DNA of 64,000 nt, taken from contig JADKGC010000009.1 of assembly GCA_016717205.1 (NCBI GenBank), forward strand, positions 255,106-319,105, written 5' to 3'. This DNA comes from Candidatus Flexifilum breve. GTDB taxonomy: Bacteria > Chloroflexota > Anaerolineae > Aggregatilineales > Phototrophicaceae. Positions 43,114 to 52,121 of the stretch are shown here, piece by piece. The position numbers and the translations under genes were made by a program. The notes under the pieces are model-generated. The model searched no databases, was not told where the DNA came from, and saw nothing but the letters and a program-made list of their open reading frames with translations. Each line of letters starts with the position of its first letter. Position 1 is the stretch's first letter.

Positions 43114-44532
43114 TTACTTGCTGAACGCGCTGATCTGGTCTTGCAGCTTACCCAGATCGACTTCCGGATGCTTGCTCAGCAGGTCTTTAAAGCGCAGCAT
43201 GTATTCGACCAGCTTGGGCGCGGTGTAGGCTTCAAAGCGCAGCGTGATCGCGGGCTGCGTGTTGCTCGCACGGACCAAGCCCCAGCCTTCGCTGAAGATG
43301 GCGCGCACGCCGTCCAGCGTCACGACCTCGAAATCTTTCGCCAGTTCGGCGGCCGTTTCCTCGATAATCTGAAACTTGAGCGCATCCGGCGCGCTCAGAA
43401 TGATTTCGGGCGTCGCGACCAGCTTCGGAATTTCGTCAAACAGTTCACCGATGGTCTTGCCCGACCGCGCGATGATCTCCAGCGTCTTCAGCGCGACCAG
43501 CGGCGCATCGTCAAAGCCGAAGTAATTTTCGCCCACGAACAGGTGACCGCTGACTTCGCCACCCAGCGGCGAATTGATTTCGCGCATCTTGCGCTTCATC
43601 AGGCTGTGGCCGGTCTTCCACATCACGGGGACGCCGCCATACTTGCGAATTTCATCCGGCAGCGCCAGCGAGGCCTTCACGTCGAAGACAATAGACGCGC
43701 CGGGTTGACGGCTCAACAGGTCGCGGGCCAGCAGCGCCAGCAGCCGATCTGCTGCGATATGATGACCGTGATTGTCGATGAAGCCACAGCGATCCGAGTC
43801 GCCGTCGAACGCGAGGCCGAGATCCGCGCCGACTTCGATGACCTTCGCTTCGAGATCTTTGGTCATTTCCGGGTCTTCCGGGTTCGGCAGGTGGTTCGGG
43901 TACGTGCCGTCCGGTTCGCAGTACAAGCAGGTCACATCGAGGCCGAGGTCGCGCAGAATCGGCGGCACCGCGCCACCGCTCAAACCATTGCCCGCATCCA
44001 GTACGACCTTGAGCGGGCGGGCCATCTTGACCTTGCCCTTGATGGTCTCCATATGCTTGTGGAGCATCTCATAATCGCGCACCAGTTCGCCCTGCCCCGT
44101 CGCAAAACCATCCGTCTGGATGATCTTGAGCAGGTCGAGAATCTGCTGATCGGCCAGTGCCAGCGAGCCATACGCCATCTTGATGCCGTTATAGTCGGTG
44201 GAGAGGTGGCTGCCCGTGATCATCACGCCCGCGCCGCGATCGCCGTGGCTGGCCGACGCGAAATACACGGTCGGGGTCAGCACCGGGCCAATGTCGGTGA
44301 CGTTGAGGCCCGTCGAGAGCAAGCCTTCAATCATGGCGAGGCGCAGCGGTTCAGAGGACAGGCGGTTATCCTGCCCGACGTACACGCGCTCCGTCTGGAA
44401 CTGCTGCGGCAGGTAGGTGCCCAGCGCCCGCCCGACGTAGCGCGCCAGTTCCGGCGTCAACTGGGGGTTCGCACCGGTGACCGTCCCACGAATATCATAT
44501 TTCCGAAAAACTGTGGTAATTACCTGAGCCAT
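43114..44532 (-). CDS. Phosphomannomutase/phosphoglucomutase
   Basis: This 472-residue alpha-D-phosphohexomutase has the four expected domains. The start FRKYDIRGTV is typical. The phosphoserine loop is VMITGSHLSTDYNGIK, where Ser follows TG. The magnesium loop is AFDGDSDRCGF and the sugar-binding loop is GEVSGHLFVGENY. The C-terminal phosphate-binding loop is RASNTQPAITLRFEA. It interconverts hexose 1- and 6-phosphates for nucleotide sugar and polysaccharide synthesis. It lies 11 bases downstream of the Clp-type gene stop, so the two may be co-transcribed; a T-rich hairpin ends it. Confidence 0.94.
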   Translation of the reverse strand: MAQVITTVFRKYDIRGTVTGANPQLTPELARYVGRALGTYLPQQFQTERVYVGQDNRLSSEPLRLAMIEGLLSTGLNVTDIGPVLTPTVYFASASHGDRGAGVMITGSHLSTDYNGIKMAYGSLALADQQILDLLKIIQTDGFATGQGELVRDYEMLHKHMETIKGKVKMARPLKVVLDAGNGLSGGAVPPILRDLGLDVTCLYCEPDGTYPNHLPNPEDPEMTKDLEAKVIEVGADLGLAFDGDSDRCGFIDNHGHHIAADRLLALLARDLLSRQPGASIVFDVKASLALPDEIRKYGGVPVMWKTGHSLMKRKMREINSPLGGEVSGHLFVGENYFGFDDAPLVALKTLEIIARSGKTIGELFDEIPKLVATPEIILSAPDALKFQIIEETAAELAKDFEVVTLDGVRAIFSEGWGLVRASNTQPAITLRFEAYTAPKLVEYMLRFKDLLSKHPEVDLGKLQDQISAFSK

Positions 44533-44543
44533 GCCGTCTCTCC

Positions 44544-46781
44544 TTAATCCATAGCAACTTTGATTTCTTGACCGTCCACGTTCGCGGCGAAGTGCAGACC
44601 AGTCTCGTTCGCGTCGATGCGCACCAGTGTCCCGGCAGGCGGATTGGCGCGGAGCAGGAAGTCTGCCAGCGGCTCGCGCACGGAACGGCGAATAATGCGC
44701 CGCAGTGGGCGCGCGCCGAATTCCGGCTCGTCATTCTGGTCGAGCATCCAGCGCATGGCCGCCTCAGTGAATTCCAGCTTCAAGCCGCGTTCCTCGCCGA
44801 GTTTCGTCTCTTTCTTGAGCAGCAGCTTTAAGATCGTGTACAGGTCTTCCTCGGAGAGCGCGTTGAACATGATGATCTCGTCCAGACGGTTGAGGAATTC
44901 CGGGCGGAAGAACGTGCGCACTTCTTCCATCACCTGTTCGCTGACGTTCTCATCAACCACGGGGATCGATAGGTACTCCGCGCCGAGATTGCTGGTCAGA
45001 ATGATCACCGTCTCGCTGAAATACGTCGGATTGCCGCGCCCATCGGTCAGGCGGCCTTCTTCGATCATTTGCAGCAGAATGTCCAGTACGCGCGGGTGCG
45101 CCTTCTCGACCTCGTCGAACAGCACGATGATGTAGGGCTGCTGGCGCACGCGTTCGGTGAGCTGACCGCCCGCCTCGCTGTCCACATAGCCGCTCGGCGA
45201 ACCGATCAAGCGGTTGAGGCTGCTCTCGTCTTTGAATTCGGACATATCGAGCGGCAGCATAGCATCTTCGTTGCCGAACATGAATTCGGCTAACGCGCGC
45301 GCCAACTCGGTCTTGCCGACGCCCGTCGGCCCAAGGAAGAGGAAGGCGCCAATCGGACGTTTGGGGTCTTTCAGGCCGACACGCGCCGTCTTGATCGCGC
45401 GGCTGACGGCCAGCACCGCCGTATCCTGACCGATCAGCCGTTCTTTCAGGTGTTCGACCATGCTGGCGTAACGCACCCGTTCATCCTGACCGAGCTTGCT
45501 CACCGGCACGCCCGTCATCTGCGAGGCCGCCAGCGTGACATCTTCCGCGTCAAGCGATGAATCGTCAACCACTTCCGATTTCCCGCTTACCTGATTGCGG
45601 CTCATGGCGACCATCGCCGCCGCGCGGTGCAGCAGTTGTTCGGCGCTGCGGGGCTGCGGGTTGGCCGTCATATAGCGTTTGGAGAGACGCGCAGCTAAGG
45701 CCAGCGCCTCTTCCACAACTTTCAGATCGTAGTCCGCTTCGATGTGCGGCTTCATCACCTTGAGCATTTCAATCGTCTCTTCGACGCTCGGCTCCGGCAC
45801 GCGCAGAATTTGCGTGTGTTCGGTCACCGCGTTCACGCCGACAATGCGCTGCGCGAATTCCTGCTCGGTGGTCGTGCCGATGATGACCGGATCGTTGGCG
45901 AGAAACGCCTTCTGGATCATGGGTGTGGCTTTGGCAAACTCCGCCTTGATCGGCCCGCCGAAGAAGCGGTGAATGTGCGGGATGAACAGAATGCCGCCCG
46001 CCGCCTGACTCAGCCCGGCACGGATGGCCTTCTGATCGCTGTCGAGCAGCGCGGTTTCATCCACCTGCACGAGATTGCGGAGGTTCTTCGGGCCCTTGCC
46101 TTCCGACATGAGCAGCGCGAGACTGTAGGCAAGGGTTCGCTTACCGACACCGTCCGGCCCCACGAGAATCACGTGGCGGTTGACCGACTGCGACAGGATG
46201 TTATTCAAATCACGGAGCAGGTTCTCGCGGAAGTAGACCGCGCGCAGGTTGCCCTTCTTCGCGCCGGCAACGTAGTCTTTGGTCGTGCCATCCGTGCGGA
46301 TGATCTGCGAGCTGTCCGAGAGCACATCGGCGATCGCTTTAGGGGTGATGCCGTGCTGGCGCAGCAGACCGCTCGTACTGATGGTGCTTTCGGCCATCAC
46401 CGCCAGCATATGATCGGTGTCGACGCGCATCTGATCCTGCGAATTGGCAAGGCTCAGCGCATCGTCAATCAGGATGATCGTCTGTTTAGAGAGCGGGACA
46501 GAGCGGTTACCCTTCGCCACATAGTCGAGGTCGCCGTTGGTATCGCGCCGCGTCTCGATAGCGGTAATCGTCTGCCGATCCAACTTATCAAGGTCGGCCC
46601 CCCGCCCGCTCTTGAAGGTGTCGAGCAAGCGCGCCGCCGCCGTCTCTTTTCGCCGCACCAACGCCAACAGGATCACTTCCGGCAGCAGCACCGTTTTCTT
46701 GTACTGATCTTTGATGGCGACGGCGTCATTCATGACCTCATGCAGGTCTTTAGACAAGAGATCGGGGTTGAGGGTTCCCAT
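44544..46781 (-). CDS. Clp/Hsp100-type AAA+ ATPase with degenerate first ATPase module
   Basis: This 745-residue protein has an N-terminal Clp-like repeat domain (about 1-150), an AAA1 module, a short linker without the long coiled-coil M domain, and an AAA2 module plus C-terminal D2-small domain. AAA2 is intact: Walker A GPTGVGKTELARAL (about 484-497), Walker B VLFDEVEKAHP and sensor ILTSNLG. AAA1 is degenerate: Walker A is GPDGVGKRT (208-216), Walker B reads GILFIPHIH where DE is expected, and the Arg-finger region reads TEHTQ. It is related to ClpC/ClpB unfoldases and may act as a chaperone or protease partner. I chose ATG 46781 because the region upstream reads as non-conserved sequence. 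Confidence 0.88.
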   Translation of the reverse strand: MGTLNPDLLSKDLHEVMNDAVAIKDQYKKTVLLPEVILLALVRRKETAAARLLDTFKSGRGADLDKLDRQTITAIETRRDTNGDLDYVAKGNRSVPLSKQTIILIDDALSLANSQDQMRVDTDHMLAVMAESTISTSGLLRQHGITPKAIADVLSDSSQIIRTDGTTKDYVAGAKKGNLRAVYFRENLLRDLNNILSQSVNRHVILVGPDGVGKRTLAYSLALLMSEGKGPKNLRNLVQVDETALLDSDQKAIRAGLSQAAGGILFIPHIHRFFGGPIKAEFAKATPMIQKAFLANDPVIIGTTTEQEFAQRIVGVNAVTEHTQILRVPEPSVEETIEMLKVMKPHIEADYDLKVVEEALALAARLSKRYMTANPQPRSAEQLLHRAAAMVAMSRNQVSGKSEVVDDSSLDAEDVTLAASQMTGVPVSKLGQDERVRYASMVEHLKERLIGQDTAVLAVSRAIKTARVGLKDPKRPIGAFLFLGPTGVGKTELARALAEFMFGNEDAMLPLDMSEFKDESSLNRLIGSPSGYVDSEAGGQLTERVRQQPYIIVLFDEVEKAHPRVLDILLQMIEEGRLTDGRGNPTYFSETVIILTSNLGAEYLSIPVVDENVSEQVMEEVRTFFRPEFLNRLDEIIMFNALSEEDLYTILKLLLKKETKLGEERGLKLEFTEAAMRWMLDQNDEPEFGARPLRRIIRRSVREPLADFLLRANPPAGTLVRIDANETGLHFAANVDGQEIKVAMD

Positions 46782-46853
46782 GATACGTCCTATCTTCGTG
46801 TGTGTACGAGGATATAAGGTAGCGTGAAATGTCGGTTGACACAAGGCTAAACT

Positions 46854-46882
46854 GCGGCGGTCAGAGCGAGTCTGACCACCGC
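46854..46882 (-). terminator. Hairpin downstream of the NagZ-like gene
   Basis: GCGGCGGTCAGA (46854-46865) pairs with TCTGACCACCGC (46871-46882) with one mismatch around five bases. It lies just after the 3' end of the minus-strand NagZ-like gene. There is no T-tract, so termination is inferred from position. Confidence 0.5.
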
Positions 46883-46902
46883 GCACACCCGCCCTCGGTG
46901 AG

Positions 46903-48555
46903 CTACGGTACGTCGTGGCTTCCGGCGAGCAGATCCGGCCCCAGCGTAAGCGCGAGGCGTCCGGTCGCGGGCTGCGCGCCGAATAAAATGGCGCACGCCG
47001 CCGGCACAGCGGGTCGAGCAGGTGTGTACGTCGCCATATACGCAGAAACCTGCGGAAAAGTTTGCCAGTCATAGGGCGACCAGATGGCAACGGCAACCGT
47101 CTTCTCGGGCGGGAGCGCATTGACCAGCGCCTGCTGCTCTAAATTGCGGATCGCGTCCTGCGTAAACACGATCACCACATCAGAGAGCGCCGCCGCCCCA
47201 ACCGCCCAGCCGAGCTGCTCTTGATCGGGGTTGTCGGCCACACCCACCCAGCGAATATCACTGCGATACTGCGCGCATTCCTGCTGAATCTGGTAGCGCG
47301 TGGCGAGGAAGATCACGGCGACGCTTTTGTCGGCGGGCACAGGCACAAGGTTGTTCCGGTCATAGGCGACAGTCGCCCCGGCCTGATAGAGCCGATCAAA
47401 CACGTCGCCATGCGCGGCAAGGTTCATGCGCTCATCAACCGTCGCCGGGTCGAGGGGCTGCCAGTTCAGCACATTGAAGCGCTCTTTCGTCGCCAGAATG
47501 CGCTCGACCGACTCATCGATGCGGCTTTCGGGAATGTTCCCGGCGTTCACTTCCGCTACCACACGCTGAATCGCCTGCTCGGCAATTGGCAGGCCGATGC
47601 CCGGCCCCATCGACAGCACATCCACGCCCGCGTTGATCGCCATGACCACCGCATCGTAGAAGTTGTAGTACAGATCGACCGCATTCATGTCCATGGCATC
47701 AGTCATGATCAGGCCGTCGAAGCCCATATCCTCGCGCAACAGCCCGGTGATGATGTCCGGTGACAGCGAAGCTGGCAGGTTTGGTACATCATCCAGCGCC
47801 GTAAAGTCGATGTGCGCCACCATCACCGCCGCTACCCCAGCGTCAACTGCCATTTGAAACGGCACGAGTTCGCGCGTTTCGAGTGTCTCGCGCGATAAAT
47901 CGAGCACGGGCAGCGTCCCATGCGAGTCTTCGCTGGTGTCGCCGTGGCCGGGGAAATGCTTAACCGTCGACAGCACATTGATCGACTGTGCGCCCTGCAC
48001 ATAGGCGGATACGGCCTCGCCCACGAGCGTAGGATCGCTGCCAAAAGAACGCCGCGTGATGATCGGATTGTCGGGGTTGGTTTCGAGATCGGCGACAGGC
48101 GCGAGGTTCATGTTGATGCCCACGGCGGCAAGCTCTTCAGCGGCGGCTAAGCCCGTCTCAAAGGCCATCTCTGCGCCTGCCGCACCGATCAGCATGGGCG
48201 TGGGGAACATGGTGAAGCCATCTGGGAGACGCGTCACCACGCCGCCCTCTTGATCGACGGCGATGAGCAGCGGCACGCCGCCCGCCCCCGTGATAGTCTG
48301 CTGGTAGCTGTTGGTCAGCCGCGTTACGGCGTCGGGCGTCCCGGCATTCGACGTGAACAACACGACCAACCCCGGCTGATACCGTTCCAAGAAGGCCGCG
48401 CCATCCTCGGTGAGCACGCTGCCATGCAGCGTGACCATGAACATCTGCGCGACTTTTTGTTCGAGGGTCATACGATCAATCAGGGGCAACTGCGCTTGCG
48501 TTGCCCCTGAGATGATGACGATGATGAAAACTACAAGGAAGAAGCGATACTTCAA
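46903..48555 (-). CDS. Glycoside hydrolase family 3, beta-N-acetylhexosaminidase (NagZ-like), exported
   Basis: This 550-residue protein starts with a signal peptide (FFLVVFIIVIISGATQA). The GH3 barrel includes LLIAVDQEGGVVTRLPDGF and the NagZ signature KHFPGHGDTSEDSH, with His and Asp as the acid/base pair. The nucleophile Asp lies in LIMTDAMDMNAV. The C-terminal domain of about 190 residues is extra compared with single-domain NagZ. It would remove GlcNAc from muropeptides or related glycans outside the cytoplasm. Its ATG directly abuts the stop of the response regulator gene. A palindrome lies within the signal-peptide cleavage region. Confidence 0.88.
   Translation of the reverse strand: MKYRFFLVVFIIVIISGATQAQLPLIDRMTLEQKVAQMFMVTLHGSVLTEDGAAFLERYQPGLVVLFTSNAGTPDAVTRLTNSYQQTITGAGGVPLLIAVDQEGGVVTRLPDGFTMFPTPMLIGAAGAEMAFETGLAAAEELAAVGINMNLAPVADLETNPDNPIITRRSFGSDPTLVGEAVSAYVQGAQSINVLSTVKHFPGHGDTSEDSHGTLPVLDLSRETLETRELVPFQMAVDAGVAAVMVAHIDFTALDDVPNLPASLSPDIITGLLREDMGFDGLIMTDAMDMNAVDLYYNFYDAVVMAINAGVDVLSMGPGIGLPIAEQAIQRVVAEVNAGNIPESRIDESVERILATKERFNVLNWQPLDPATVDERMNLAAHGDVFDRLYQAGATVAYDRNNLVPVPADKSVAVIFLATRYQIQQECAQYRSDIRWVGVADNPDQEQLGWAVGAAALSDVVIVFTQDAIRNLEQQALVNALPPEKTVAVAIWSPYDWQTFPQVSAYMATYTPARPAVPAACAILFGAQPATGRLALTLGPDLLAGSHDVP
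48480..48510. repeat. Inverted repeat within the NagZ-like signal region
   Basis: TCAGGGGCAA (48480-48489) and TTGCCCCTGA (48501-48510) are exact reverse complements around 11 bases. They cover codons for the end of the signal peptide and the first mature residues. Confidence 0.5.
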
Positions 48556-49412
48556 CTAGTCAACCTGTTCACTCAACCGGTAACCGATGCCGCGCACGTT
48601 GACGATCAGGTCTTCGTCCTGACCCGCCGCCTTCAGCTTACGCCGCAGGTTGCTGACGTGCGGGCGAATCACTTCGCGGGCCTCGGCCTCATCGACCGCA
48701 TAGCCCCGCACTTCGCGCACAAGTTCGTGGCACGACACCACGCGACCACGGTGCGCCGCCAGATACAGCAGCAGATCAAACTCAGTCGGCGTAAGGTCGA
48801 TGCGGTGCTCTTCGACCGAAATCTCATAGCGACCGGGGTAGATGGTCAGCGGGCCGAGCGTCATCACGCTGCCGAGCGGAATTTCGCCCATGCCATCCGG
48901 GACGAGCTGGTGCTCTTCCACCATAACGCCTTCGCGCACAGTGACCACCGTCTCTTCAGCCGCGCGGCTCAGTTCCGCCACATTGCTCCGAATGAGATCC
49001 AGCAGGGCGCGGCGGCGCTTGAGGCTGCGCGCGCGTTCGATGCCCCGCTGCACACTGGCGCAAATATCCACGCTCGAACTCGGCTTGATCAGGTAGTCGT
49101 GCGCGCCCAAGCGGAGTGCTTCGACCGCCGTGTTGAGGCTGGGATACGCCGTCATGAGGATGACCACTGTGTCCGGGTCAGTATCCTTGATGCGCCGCAC
49201 CAGTTCGACACCGTCCAGACCCGGAGGCATGCGAATGTCCGTCAACACCACGTCGAACATTTCGCCCCGGATGATGTCGAGCGCGTCCTCACCATTGGAG
49301 GCTTCACGGACGCTGTAGCCGACCCGCTGAAAGTCTTGCTCACTGAATAACGGATCGCCGCTTCATCGTCGACGACCAAAATGCTTTCCGATTCTAATCC
49401 GTTGTCTGTCAT
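48556..49412 (-). CDS. Response regulator with winged-helix output domain, one frameshift
   Basis: The N-terminus starts at ATG 49412 (MTDNGLESESILVVDDEAAI), and the receiver continues in another frame from about 49360 (RVGYSVREASNGEDALDIIR) to DVVLTDIRMPPGLDG, where the phosphoacceptor Asp sits. The shift lies near 49340-49365. Later receiver landmarks are ILMTAYPSLNTAVEAL (Thr) and HDYLIKP (Lys). A middle region of about 60 residues leads to an OmpR-type winged helix (LTPTEFDLLLYLAAHRGRVV, ending VNVRGIGYRLSEQVD). It would control transcription in response to an unknown kinase; none is adjacent. It runs directly into the NagZ-like gene. Confidence 0.87.
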
Positions 49413-49531
49413 TGACTTTCAGCCTAGCAATTAGGGTGAATCCATAAGGTTTATCTTTTCTCAAGGATAGCCAGATCGTCGCAATTTTGCAACTTCCAAT
49501 AGTGAATCACTTACCCAATTTTTTCTGAAAA

Positions 49532-50971
49532 TTAACGGAGATGTTCTAACCAGAAGTAAACCACGCGTGAACGCTCTGGTTTGACGGCGAAATTCTCGCT
49601 GATCGGCCACTGCCGACCCCACAAAATGGCCGCAATTTCCCCGTCGACAGTGAGGAGCGGCAGCCGGTCCCGCGCTGCCTGTGGTACTTTATGGTCAATC
49701 AGCCATTCGGAGAGTTTTTGCGTGTGCCCGTCGAGGCCGAGCGGTGCCCAGCGATCGCCGGGTTGGCGCACACGTAAACGAACATCCGCGCCCTCACGGA
49801 TCACCAGACGCACATGGTAAACTTCAGGAAGCACGAGGAAAGCATGAATACGCCAATCCTCATATAAATCAATACTACCGGGACTCTGAATAATTATCTC
49901 CGGCTTCGGCAGCAGCGGCGGATTCCACAGCGCTGAATTATCTTCGATGACAATGTCCTCATAGTCGATACGGAGCTGGCGCGTCTGGTCAATGGGCAGG
50001 CGCGCGCCGACTTCGCCGAAGCGCGCCAAGTTGACCATGCGCGTCACTTGATCGTAGGTCGGGTCAATCGCGTCGCCTTTCCATAAGATCCAGAGCATGT
50101 AGCGCCGCATCAGCGCTTCGTGCAGGCCGCGAAACAGCGCCTTGGACAGCAGATAGCGTTCCAGTCGGTCGCGCCGCCCGTCGCTGGCGGTCTCATGTTT
50201 CACCTCATGGCGCACCTGCGCCTCGACCAACCGCCGGAACTCACCATCGACGAAGTCCTCCTCCAGTCGCGCGATTTCGCCCAAGCGAATCAGCGCTCGG
50301 TTGACTGCAGGGTTGACCGTGCGCAGAACAGGCAGCACTTCATGGCGGATGCGATTGCGCGTGTAGTCGGTGTCGTCGTTCGTGGCGTCGTGGCGCGGCT
50401 GAAGATTATTTTCGAGGCAGTACGCTTCGATCTCGGCGCGGGTCACGTGCAGCAGGGGACGAATCAGCGGTAGTTCTCTCCCTTGCGCGGGCAACCGACC
50501 GCTCAATTCCATGCCACCTAAACCATTCAGCCCCGCCCCGCGCAGCAGGTGCAGCAGCATCGTCTCGGCCTGATCATCGGCGTGGTGACCCACTGCGACG
50601 CGATCCGCCCCAACAGCTGCGGCAGTATCCTGTAGGAATTGATAACGCACGCTGCGCGCCGCTTCCTCAACCCCGCATTGCTCGGCCCGCATTACTTCCT
50701 GCACGCTGCGGTGCTCGCGGGTCCAGGGGACGCCCCACGCCGCGCACACCGCTTCAACATAGGCAGCATCGTCCGCGCCTGCCTGCCCGCGCAAGCCGTG
50801 ATCAAGCGTGGCGGCATGCAGCTTGCACTGAAGTCGGTCCTGCAGCGCCAGCAGAATGTGCAGCAGCACCAGCGAATCTGACCCGCCTGACACTGCGACC
50901 ACCACGCTCGAGCCTGAGGGGATTAACGCATGACGCTGTATAAGCTGGAATACACTTGTGTGAAGGTCCAT
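49532..50971 (-). CDS. tilS: tRNA(Ile)-lysidine synthase TilS
   Basis: This 479-residue protein contains the PP-loop SGGSDSL (about residues 29-35) and the N-type ATPase core typical of TilS. ATLDHGLRGQAGADDAAYVE, VGHHADDQAETMLLHLLRGA and HDATNDDTDYTRNRIRHEVL are family blocks. The C-terminal domain (about 385-465) fits the TilS substrate-binding region. It converts C34 of tRNA-Ile(CAU) to lysidine and so changes its codon reading from AUG to AUA; this is essential in most bacteria. It is divergent from mreB, and both share the intergenic promoter region. No partner gene is close on its own strand. Confidence 0.95.
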   Translation of the reverse strand: MDLHTSVFQLIQRHALIPSGSSVVVAVSGGSDSLVLLHILLALQDRLQCKLHAATLDHGLRGQAGADDAAYVEAVCAAWGVPWTREHRSVQEVMRAEQCGVEEAARSVRYQFLQDTAAAVGADRVAVGHHADDQAETMLLHLLRGAGLNGLGGMELSGRLPAQGRELPLIRPLLHVTRAEIEAYCLENNLQPRHDATNDDTDYTRNRIRHEVLPVLRTVNPAVNRALIRLGEIARLEEDFVDGEFRRLVEAQVRHEVKHETASDGRRDRLERYLLSKALFRGLHEALMRRYMLWILWKGDAIDPTYDQVTRMVNLARFGEVGARLPIDQTRQLRIDYEDIVIEDNSALWNPPLLPKPEIIIQSPGSIDLYEDWRIHAFLVLPEVYHVRLVIREGADVRLRVRQPGDRWAPLGLDGHTQKLSEWLIDHKVPQAARDRLPLLTVDGEIAAILWGRQWPISENFAVKPERSRVVYFWLEHLR

Positions 50972-50985
50972 CTTTCACCCGTGCT

Positions 50986-51013
50986 TTGTAATGGCCCACG
51001 CTCATGTTATAAT
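50986..51013 (+). promoter_or_regulatory. Promoter of the mre-min cluster
   Basis: TATAAT at 51008-51013 is perfect and TTGTAA at 50986-50991 matches four of six -35 positions, with 16 bases between them. An AGGAG ribosome site at 51034 and GTG 51048 follow. Confidence 0.6.
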
Positions 51014-51047
51014 GCCGCGTTGGTTATGCCGCTAGGAGATCAACTTT

Positions 51048-52109
51048 GTGCTGAGTCCGTTAGATTACTTCTTCGGCTTATTCTCTCTCGACATCGGCAT
51101 TGATTTAGGAACCGCCAATACCCTTGTCAGCGTCCGCGGCAAGGGCATTGTAATCAACGAGCCGTCCTTCGTCGCCATCGATCGCAAAACCCAGCGCCCG
51201 ATCGAAGTCGGCGCGCGCGCCAAAGAGATGTGGAATAAGAATCCGAAAAACATCATGATCGTGCGCCCCATCCGCGACGGCGTGATCGACCAGTTTGAGG
51301 TGACCGAAGCCATGCTTCATCATCTCATCGGGAAGGCGCACGAGCAAAGTTGGGTTCCCATCCCGCGTCCGCGCGTGGTGGTCGGCATCCCCAGTGGTGT
51401 CACCGAAGTGGAAAAACGCGCGGTCTATGATGCGGCGGTGAGCGCGGGTGCGCGTGAAGTGCATTTGATCGAAGAACCGGTCGCGGCGGCCATCGGCGCG
51501 GGCTTACCCGTGCAGGAAACGCGCGGCAGCATGGTCGTGGATATCGGCGGCGGCACGACCGAAGTCGCCGTGTTCTCGCTCGGCGGCATCGTCATCAGCC
51601 GCTCGATTCGCGTGGCGGGCGACGAGATGGACGAAGATATCGTTCAATATATGCGTAAGAAACACAATCTGCTCATCGGCGAACCTACCGCGGAACGTCT
51701 GAAGCTGGAACTCGGTTCGGCCTATCCCCTCCCCCGCGAAGATATTCGTCCGGTCAAGGGCATTCATCTGGTGACCGGGCTGCCGACTGTCGTCGAAGTC
51801 AGCTCGATTGAAATTCGCGATGCGATTTCTGGCTCCGTCGGCATCATCGTCGATACGGTCAAAGATGCGCTCGACGATACGCCGCCGGAACTCGTCGGCG
51901 ACCTGATGGAGAGCGGCATTTGTCTGGCGGGCGGCGGCGGTCTGCTGCGCGGCCTCTCCGACCGTATGCAGGAAGAAGTCAACATTCGCTGCTGGGTCGC
52001 AGATGACCCGCTGACGTGCGTCGCGCGCGGCGCTGGTCGCATCCTCGAAGACTACAACAATCTGCGCCGGTTGCTGGTCGGTTTGGAGCGCGGGAGCACG
52101 CGCCACTAA
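51048..52109 (+). CDS. mreB: Cell-shape actin homologue MreB
   Basis: This 353-residue protein is a complete MreB. It starts with GTG behind AGGAG. Actin-fold nucleotide motifs are DIGIDLGTANTLV (phosphate 1), VVDIGGGTTEVAVFSLGG (phosphate 2) and GICLAGGGGLLRGLSDRM (adenosine). LIEEPVAAAIGAGLPV is also typical. MreB filaments under the membrane position elongation enzymes and so determine rod shape. It heads a cluster in which mreC, mreD and the PBP2 gene follow. The conserved order matches the classical mre operon and supports co-regulation of shape and wall synthesis. Confidence 0.98.
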   Translation: MLSPLDYFFGLFSLDIGIDLGTANTLVSVRGKGIVINEPSFVAIDRKTQRPIEVGARAKEMWNKNPKNIMIVRPIRDGVIDQFEVTEAMLHHLIGKAHEQSWVPIPRPRVVVGIPSGVTEVEKRAVYDAAVSAGAREVHLIEEPVAAAIGAGLPVQETRGSMVVDIGGGTTEVAVFSLGGIVISRSIRVAGDEMDEDIVQYMRKKHNLLIGEPTAERLKLELGSAYPLPREDIRPVKGIHLVTGLPTVVEVSSIEIRDAISGSVGIIVDTVKDALDDTPPELVGDLMESGICLAGGGGLLRGLSDRMQEEVNIRCWVADDPLTCVARGAGRILEDYNNLRRLLVGLERGSTRH

Positions 52110-52121
52110 CGAGGCGGCTAG

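Noticed and set aside
43093..44547. A 484-residue open frame antisense to the phosphohexomutase gene
   Set aside because: It is a GC-rich shadow rich in Arg, Gln and His with no recognisable domain; the opposite strand encodes a fully conserved enzyme.
49413..49531. A small gene or RNA between the response regulator and tilS genes
   Set aside because: No open frame with a ribosome site or stable hairpin is visible; the stretch is AT-rich and probably holds the regulator promoter.
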